This document shows positions 22,893 through 25,794 of a DNA stretch of 25,794 bases, piece after piece. Position numbers and translations under genes: made by a program. Under the pieces are notes generated by a model that saw only the letters and a program-made list of their open reading frames with translations, was not told the DNA's origin and searched no databases. Source of the stretch: Paracoccaceae bacterium (GTDB lineage: Bacteria > Pseudomonadota > Alphaproteobacteria > Rhodobacterales > Rhodobacteraceae); assembly GCA_003545125.1 (NCBI GenBank), contig DQCI01000001.1, forward strand, positions 1 to 25,794, read 5' to 3'. Position 1 is the first letter of the stretch. Each line of letters opens with the position of its first letter.

Positions 22893-23438
22893 ATGGGCGC
22901 GACCCGGGGCACGGCTGTTCCACGCAAGATCATCGGGGCATGGCTCTTCCCGGCGGCCGTGGCCGCGCTCTACGCTGCCACCGCGTTGTTCAGCCCCGCT
23001 ATCGCGGCGCAGGCGCTCAAGTCGTTCGGGGCATTGCTGGCCAATATCACCCCGGCCATGGTTCTTGTCTTCTGCCTGATATTCCTGACCAACCTGTTCA
23101 TCGACCGAAGATGGCTCGCCCGGCACCTGGGAAAGACAAGCGGCGTTCGCGGCTGGGTGTTTGCGATCGTTGCCGGGATCCTCTCCGCCGGCCCGCTCTA
23201 TGCATGGTACCCCCTATTGGGCGATTTGAAGGCCAAGGGGATGAGAGGCGAGCTGATCGCAGCGTTCCTCTACGCCCGCGCATTGAAATTGCCTCTTCTG
23301 CCGCTGATGGTGCAATACTTCGGCATGGCATTCACGGTGACGCTGTCGCTCTGCATCATCGTGTTCTCGGTGATCAGTGGCCTGCTGGTGAAGGCAATCC
23401 CCGGCATTGAGGATGCAGACGCGGGCGGCAATCGGTGA
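22893..23438 (+). CDS. YraQ/ArsP-type permease, C-terminal half
   Basis: 181 residues with about five hydrophobic helices. It carries the second-half signature: ITPAMVLVFCLIFLTNLFID, then GILSAGPLYAWYPLLGDLKAKG and IAAFLYARALKLPLLPLMVQYFG. The GP-x-Y-x2-YPL element mirrors the AGHP element of the first-half protein, consistent with an inverted-repeat transporter assembled from two subunits. GGAGGGTGAGGA precedes ATG 22893 and the gene is 3 bp after its partner, so the two should be co-translated. The last 12 residues are hydrophilic. The adjacent Usp gene has its own putative promoter. Confidence 0.78.
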   Translation: MGATRGTAVPRKIIGAWLFPAAVAALYAATALFSPAIAAQALKSFGALLANITPAMVLVFCLIFLTNLFIDRRWLARHLGKTSGVRGWVFAIVAGILSAGPLYAWYPLLGDLKAKGMRGELIAAFLYARALKLPLLPLMVQYFGMAFTVTLSLCIIVFSVISGLLVKAIPGIEDADAGGNR

Positions 23439-23445
23439 GGGCGCC

Positions 23446-23459
23446 TTGGCCCTGGTCAA
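23446..23459 (+). promoter_or_regulatory. FNR-type box upstream of the universal stress protein gene
   Basis: TTGGC-CCTG-GTCAA: nine of ten positions of TTGAC-N4-GTCAA. A TAGAGT hexamer (23484-23489) starts 31.5 bp from its centre, slightly further than at the other boxes. Confidence 0.5.
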
Positions 23460-23483
23460 ACGGGTCCTTCAGGAAAGGTCGGT

Positions 23484-23489
23484 TAGAGT
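23484..23489 (+). promoter_or_regulatory. Possible -10 hexamer of the Usp gene
   Basis: TAGAGT, keeping TA...T. The implied start near 23496 would leave about 20 nt to the ATG at 23517, including the ribosome binding site GGAAGGAAACAGG. Confidence 0.35.
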
Positions 23490-23516
23490 CACGCAAGCAA
23501 CGGAAGGAAACAGGAT

Positions 23517-24371
23517 ATGAAAAACGCCACAATCTTCACCTTGGTCGGCAAAGATTTTTCTGAGGACCAACTCCGGCCTTTGATCGACAGTGCGCGCGCC
23601 GATGACGCCCACCTGACTGTTCTTGCGCTCGGGGCAACGCCTCAAGTGCCGGTCTATGCCGCCAATATCCAACCCTACGCGGCAGCGATCCTCCCCGACG
23701 ACTGGCAAAAAGATTTCCTGGTCGAGAACGCGGCACTTACTGCCACGGCCAAGGAGGTCGGAGCCCTACTTCAGCGCGAAGCGGTCTCGGGCGATGTGTC
23801 GGTGCTCAACTGCGAACCGTCACGGATCGCGGCCAGGGTCGCGCGCCGGGCGGTGGTCTGCGATCTGTGCGTACTCTCGCCCGGATTGCGCGCGCGCGAG
23901 GATGTATTCCATCCGGCGCTGCAAGGCGTTTTGTTTGAATCGCCGGTTGCGGCTGTCCTGAACTATGAAACGTTGAAAACGCCTGCCAAAATCGACAGGG
24001 TGTTCGTGGCCTGGGATTCCGGGTTGCCCTCCGCACGGGCGGTGCAACGAGCGATGGCGATGCTGCGGCAGGCACGGGAAGTGACCATCGGCATTTTCGA
24101 TCCGGTCATGACCGAGAACCGCGACGGCGAGAACCCGGGGTCAGAGCTGGCGGAATGGCTCAGTCGGCATGGCTGCAACGTGCGGGTCAACCAGTATCCC
24201 AGCGGCGGAAAGGAAATCGGCGATTGCATTGTCGGGCGGGCAAAGGAAACCGGCGCGGATCTCGTGGTCATGGGGGCCTACGGCCATTCCAGGCTGCGCG
24301 AAGATCTCTTTGGCGGAACGACGCGAACCATGATCGAACAGCGGGAGCTGGCCGTGCTTCTTGCCCACTGA
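23517..24371 (+). CDS. Tandem universal stress protein (UspA family)
   Basis: 284 residues with two Usp domains. The N-terminal one (about 1-145) is degenerate; the C-terminal one (about 155-284: KIDRVFVAWDSGLPSARAVQRAM and further) has the nucleotide motif GAYGHSRLREDLFGGTTRTMI, i.e. G-x2-G-x9-G-T, so ATP binding in that half is expected. The last residues (RELAVLLAH) fit the usual Usp C-terminal strand. Usp proteins help survival during growth arrest and anaerobic or oxidative stress; several Usp genes of Pseudomonas are controlled by the FNR-type regulator Anr, which fits the box at 23446. GGAAGGAAACAGG precedes the ATG. A GC hairpin follows at 24374-24387. Confidence 0.9.
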   Translation: MKNATIFTLVGKDFSEDQLRPLIDSARADDAHLTVLALGATPQVPVYAANIQPYAAAILPDDWQKDFLVENAALTATAKEVGALLQREAVSGDVSVLNCEPSRIAARVARRAVVCDLCVLSPGLRAREDVFHPALQGVLFESPVAAVLNYETLKTPAKIDRVFVAWDSGLPSARAVQRAMAMLRQAREVTIGIFDPVMTENRDGENPGSELAEWLSRHGCNVRVNQYPSGGKEIGDCIVGRAKETGADLVVMGAYGHSRLREDLFGGTTRTMIEQRELAVLLAH

Positions 24372-24373
24372 CC

Positions 24374-24387
24374 CCCGGCGGCGGGGA
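24374..24387 (+). terminator. Possible GC hairpin after the Usp gene
   Basis: CCCC-CGGCGG-CGGGG beginning three bases after the Usp stop can fold with a short loop. No T-run follows, so it is a weak candidate. Confidence 0.25.
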
Positions 24388-24417
24388 TCGGAGGGACCAC
24401 ATCGGCGCGGTGTTCGA

Positions 24418-24431
24418 TTGACGCGCGTCAT
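24418..24431 (+). promoter_or_regulatory. FNR-type box upstream of the Feo genes
   Basis: TTGAC-GCGC-GTCAT: nine of ten half-site positions. TAAGGT (24454-24459) starts 29.5 bp from the centre, within 1 bp of the groEL arrangement. FNR activation of feo is established in E. coli, which makes control of the Feo genes credible here. Confidence 0.6.
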
Positions 24432-24453
24432 ATCGGCTTGCGTTGTATCTGGG

Positions 24454-24459
24454 TAAGGT
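24454..24459 (+). promoter_or_regulatory. Possible -10 hexamer of the Feo genes
   Basis: TAAGGT, keeping TA...T, in the expected window downstream of the box at 24418. Implied transcript start near 24466, about 34 bp before the TTG start. Confidence 0.4.
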
Positions 24460-24499
24460 GTCGCAAGGCGCGTTGTCTTGATATCTCACGGAGTTCAGC

Positions 24500-25537
24500 T
24501 TGGCGGGGGAGTTCATTTTTGTAGCGTTGACCGTTTCGGTCCTGTGCCTTTTCGGGATCGTCTGGCTTGGGCGCCGTTGGCAGCGCCGACGCCGTCAGAT
24601 TCAGCACGAGGACGTGCTCAAGCAGATCTGTAGCGCAAGGCAGGAGGGGCGGCCCGTCACGATGGCCGAGATCGGTGGCCGGCTCGGACTTCAGCCGAAA
24701 GCGATGCTGCCACTGGTCGAGGAGCTGGAAGCGGCAGGCTTTTTGCGCTGCATTGCCGGAACGCTGGAACCGACCGAGGCCGGAGACCGCCTCGGGATGC
24801 ATGTATTGCGCGGGCACAGGTTCTGGGAGCGCTATCTCTCGGACGAGGCGCAACAACCGCTGGACCGCCTGCACAAACAGGCCGAGCGGGCAGAACATCG
24901 CTTGCGGCCGGATCAGATCGACGCCCTGGCGGAGCACCTCGGCCATCCTCTCGTCGATCCCCATGGGGATGTCATTCCCACCCCGGCGGGGGTTTTCCCG
25001 GAACAGGAACGCACGCCGCTGACCGACTGGCCCCGTGATGTTTCTGCGGTCATCGTCCATATCGAGGACGAGCCGGGACGCGGGCTGGAAGACGCGCTCA
25101 GCGCGGGGTTGCGACCCGGGACGGTGCTTCGCGTCGTTGGGAAAGATGCAAGCGGCATAACCTGCGAAACGGCCGAGGGGCAGCGGCGGATCCCGCCGGC
25201 GGTTGCGGCGCAGATTGATGTTCGTGCGTCGCGCGGGGGCAAAGCGTTTGAGCCAGTGCCGGCCACGCTGGCGGATCTGGACATCGGTGGCGAGGCCGAA
25301 ATCCTCGGGCTGCGGGACCGGTGCAGCGGCCTGACACGGCGGCGTTTGCTCGATCTTGGCTTTACACCCGGGGCAAAGATTGTCGCGGTTCTGTCCAATG
25401 CCGGCGACGAGGCGCACGCCTATCGCATTCGCGATACGCTGATTGCGTTGCGCCAGGGACAGGCAGAACAGGTTCTGATCGGCGACGGCGCCCCCGACAC
25501 CTCGCAGCGGCAGCGCGAAAGCCAGGTGTCGGCATGA
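24500..25537 (+). CDS. Membrane-anchored DtxR-like / FeoA fusion protein
   Basis: 345 residues from TTG 24500; GGAG lies about 7 nt upstream. Order of parts: one transmembrane helix at about 5-23 followed by a run of Arg/Lys ([10 protein letters not shown]), so the rest is cytoplasmic; a winged HTH at about 36-90 ([20 protein letters not shown]); a DtxR/MntR dimerisation and metal-binding domain at about 95-165; and two FeoA/SH3-like domains (about 175-245 and 255-335). DtxR-type metal ligands are visible: H106 and E110 in HRFWE, H125, E129, E132 and H133 in HKQAERAEH, with Glu where DtxR has Cys102, as in MntR. Its stop overlaps the feoB ATG. It may join iron sensing to FeoB activation at the membrane; whether it still binds DNA is unknown. 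Confidence 0.85.
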   Translation: MAGEFIFVALTVSVLCLFGIVWLGRRWQRRRRQIQHEDVLKQICSARQEGRPVTMAEIGGRLGLQPKAMLPLVEELEAAGFLRCIAGTLEPTEAGDRLGMHVLRGHRFWERYLSDEAQQPLDRLHKQAERAEHRLRPDQIDALAEHLGHPLVDPHGDVIPTPAGVFPEQERTPLTDWPRDVSAVIVHIEDEPGRGLEDALSAGLRPGTVLRVVGKDASGITCETAEGQRRIPPAVAAQIDVRASRGGKAFEPVPATLADLDIGGEAEILGLRDRCSGLTRRRLLDLGFTPGAKIVAVLSNAGDEAHAYRIRDTLIALRQGQAEQVLIGDGAPDTSQRQRESQVSA

Positions 25538-25794
25538 TCTCGAGGTTCTTGCGCGGCAACTGCCGGGACTGTCCGGCACATCGGGGCGGCACCGATCAGC
25601 CCGGCGAAAAAACCGACAAGACCTACACGGTCGCCTTGGCCGGCAACCCCAACACCGGAAAGTCCACAGTGTTCAACGCCCTGACCGGCCTGCGGCAACA
25701 CACTGGCAACTGGCCGGGGAAAACCGTCACCCGCGCCGAGGGCCGGTTTACGCATGGCGATGCGAGCTACCGGCTCGTCGATCTTCCGGGCACC
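25534..25794 (+). CDS. feoB: Ferrous iron transporter FeoB (partial, 3' end outside window)
   Basis: The first 87 codons are present. An N-terminal C-x2-C element (NCRDCPAH, residues 9-16) precedes the G-domain: G1 GNPNTGKST at about 37-45, the switch region [13 protein letters not shown] with G2 Thr, and G3 DLPGT at the window edge. FeoB imports Fe2+ across the inner membrane in a GTP-dependent way. The ATG overlaps the stop of the DtxR/FeoA fusion gene (ATGA, 25534-25537). Placement behind an FNR-type box fits the use of ferrous iron at low oxygen. The transmembrane part cannot be checked here. Confidence 0.93.
   Translation, partial: MISRFLRGNCRDCPAHRGGTDQPGEKTDKTYTVALAGNPNTGKSTVFNALTGLRQHTGNWPGKTVTRAEGRFTHGDASYRLVDLPGT

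Noticed and set aside
24428..25579. 383-codon minus-strand frame
   Set aside because: Antisense to the DtxR/FeoA fusion gene; no motif.

Overview
The window is GC-rich, densely coded DNA of a proteobacterium. Gene families, codon use and FNR/FixK-type promoter sites point to an alphaproteobacterium, possibly Rhodobacterales; that placement is inference. No rRNA, tRNA, CRISPR array, insertion sequence or transposase was found. At the left edge is the start of a ParB-like gene (often phage or plasmid borne), then about 600 bp with almost no coding signal. The rest is an unusually dense block of protein-quality-control and stress genes.

Layout: (1) 1-332, partial ParB-domain gene, minus strand. 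(2) 939-1970, RNase Z-like metallo-beta-lactamase protein. (3) 2031-5526, two decayed genes for acyl-CoA metabolism joined head to head, each missing its 5' end: an ADP-forming acetyl-CoA synthetase/GNAT fusion and an AMP-forming acyl-CoA synthetase. The second also runs tail to tail into an amino-acid permease that appears to have lost its own C-terminus. (4) 5524-9988, minus-strand operon: Lon-like protease, Usp-like protein, permease. (5) 10600-12671, divergent GroEL coupled to a DUF3775 protein. (6) 12867-13760, Crp/Fnr-family regulator. (7) 14226-14711, Hsp20, facing a plus-strand operon of two small unknown proteins and a ZIP metal transporter (14892-16158). (8) 20477-16284, minus strand: general-stress-like membrane protein, HdeD, carboxymuconolactone-decarboxylase-like protein, FtsH and a Cys-containing membrane protein. 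(9) 22169-20574, minus strand: small protein, CbpA (DnaJ-like) and CbpM. (10) 22455-24371, split YraQ/ArsP-type permease and a tandem universal stress protein. (11) 24500-25794, membrane-anchored DtxR/FeoA fusion and the start of FeoB.

The main observation is shared control. Near-palindromes of the form TTGAC-N4-GTCAA, the FNR/FixK/Dnr type, lie in front of groEL, between hsp20 and the small-protein/ZIP operon, and before the HdeD-FtsH cluster, the Usp gene and the Feo genes, with a weaker one before cbpA. In most cases a TANNNT -10 hexamer starts 28.5-31.5 bp from the box centre, which places the box near -41.5, the class II activator position. A Crp/Fnr regulator with an E-x2-S-R recognition helix, but without the FNR iron-sulfur cysteine set, is encoded among these genes. 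The window therefore looks like an accessory proteostasis island switched on by low oxygen, nitric oxide or redox change. In content (Hsp20, FtsH, HdeD, extra chaperone and protease) it resembles the transmissible locus of stress tolerance/heat resistance, but it has GroEL, Lon-like and CbpA/M where those loci have ClpK/ClpG, YfdX and KefC.
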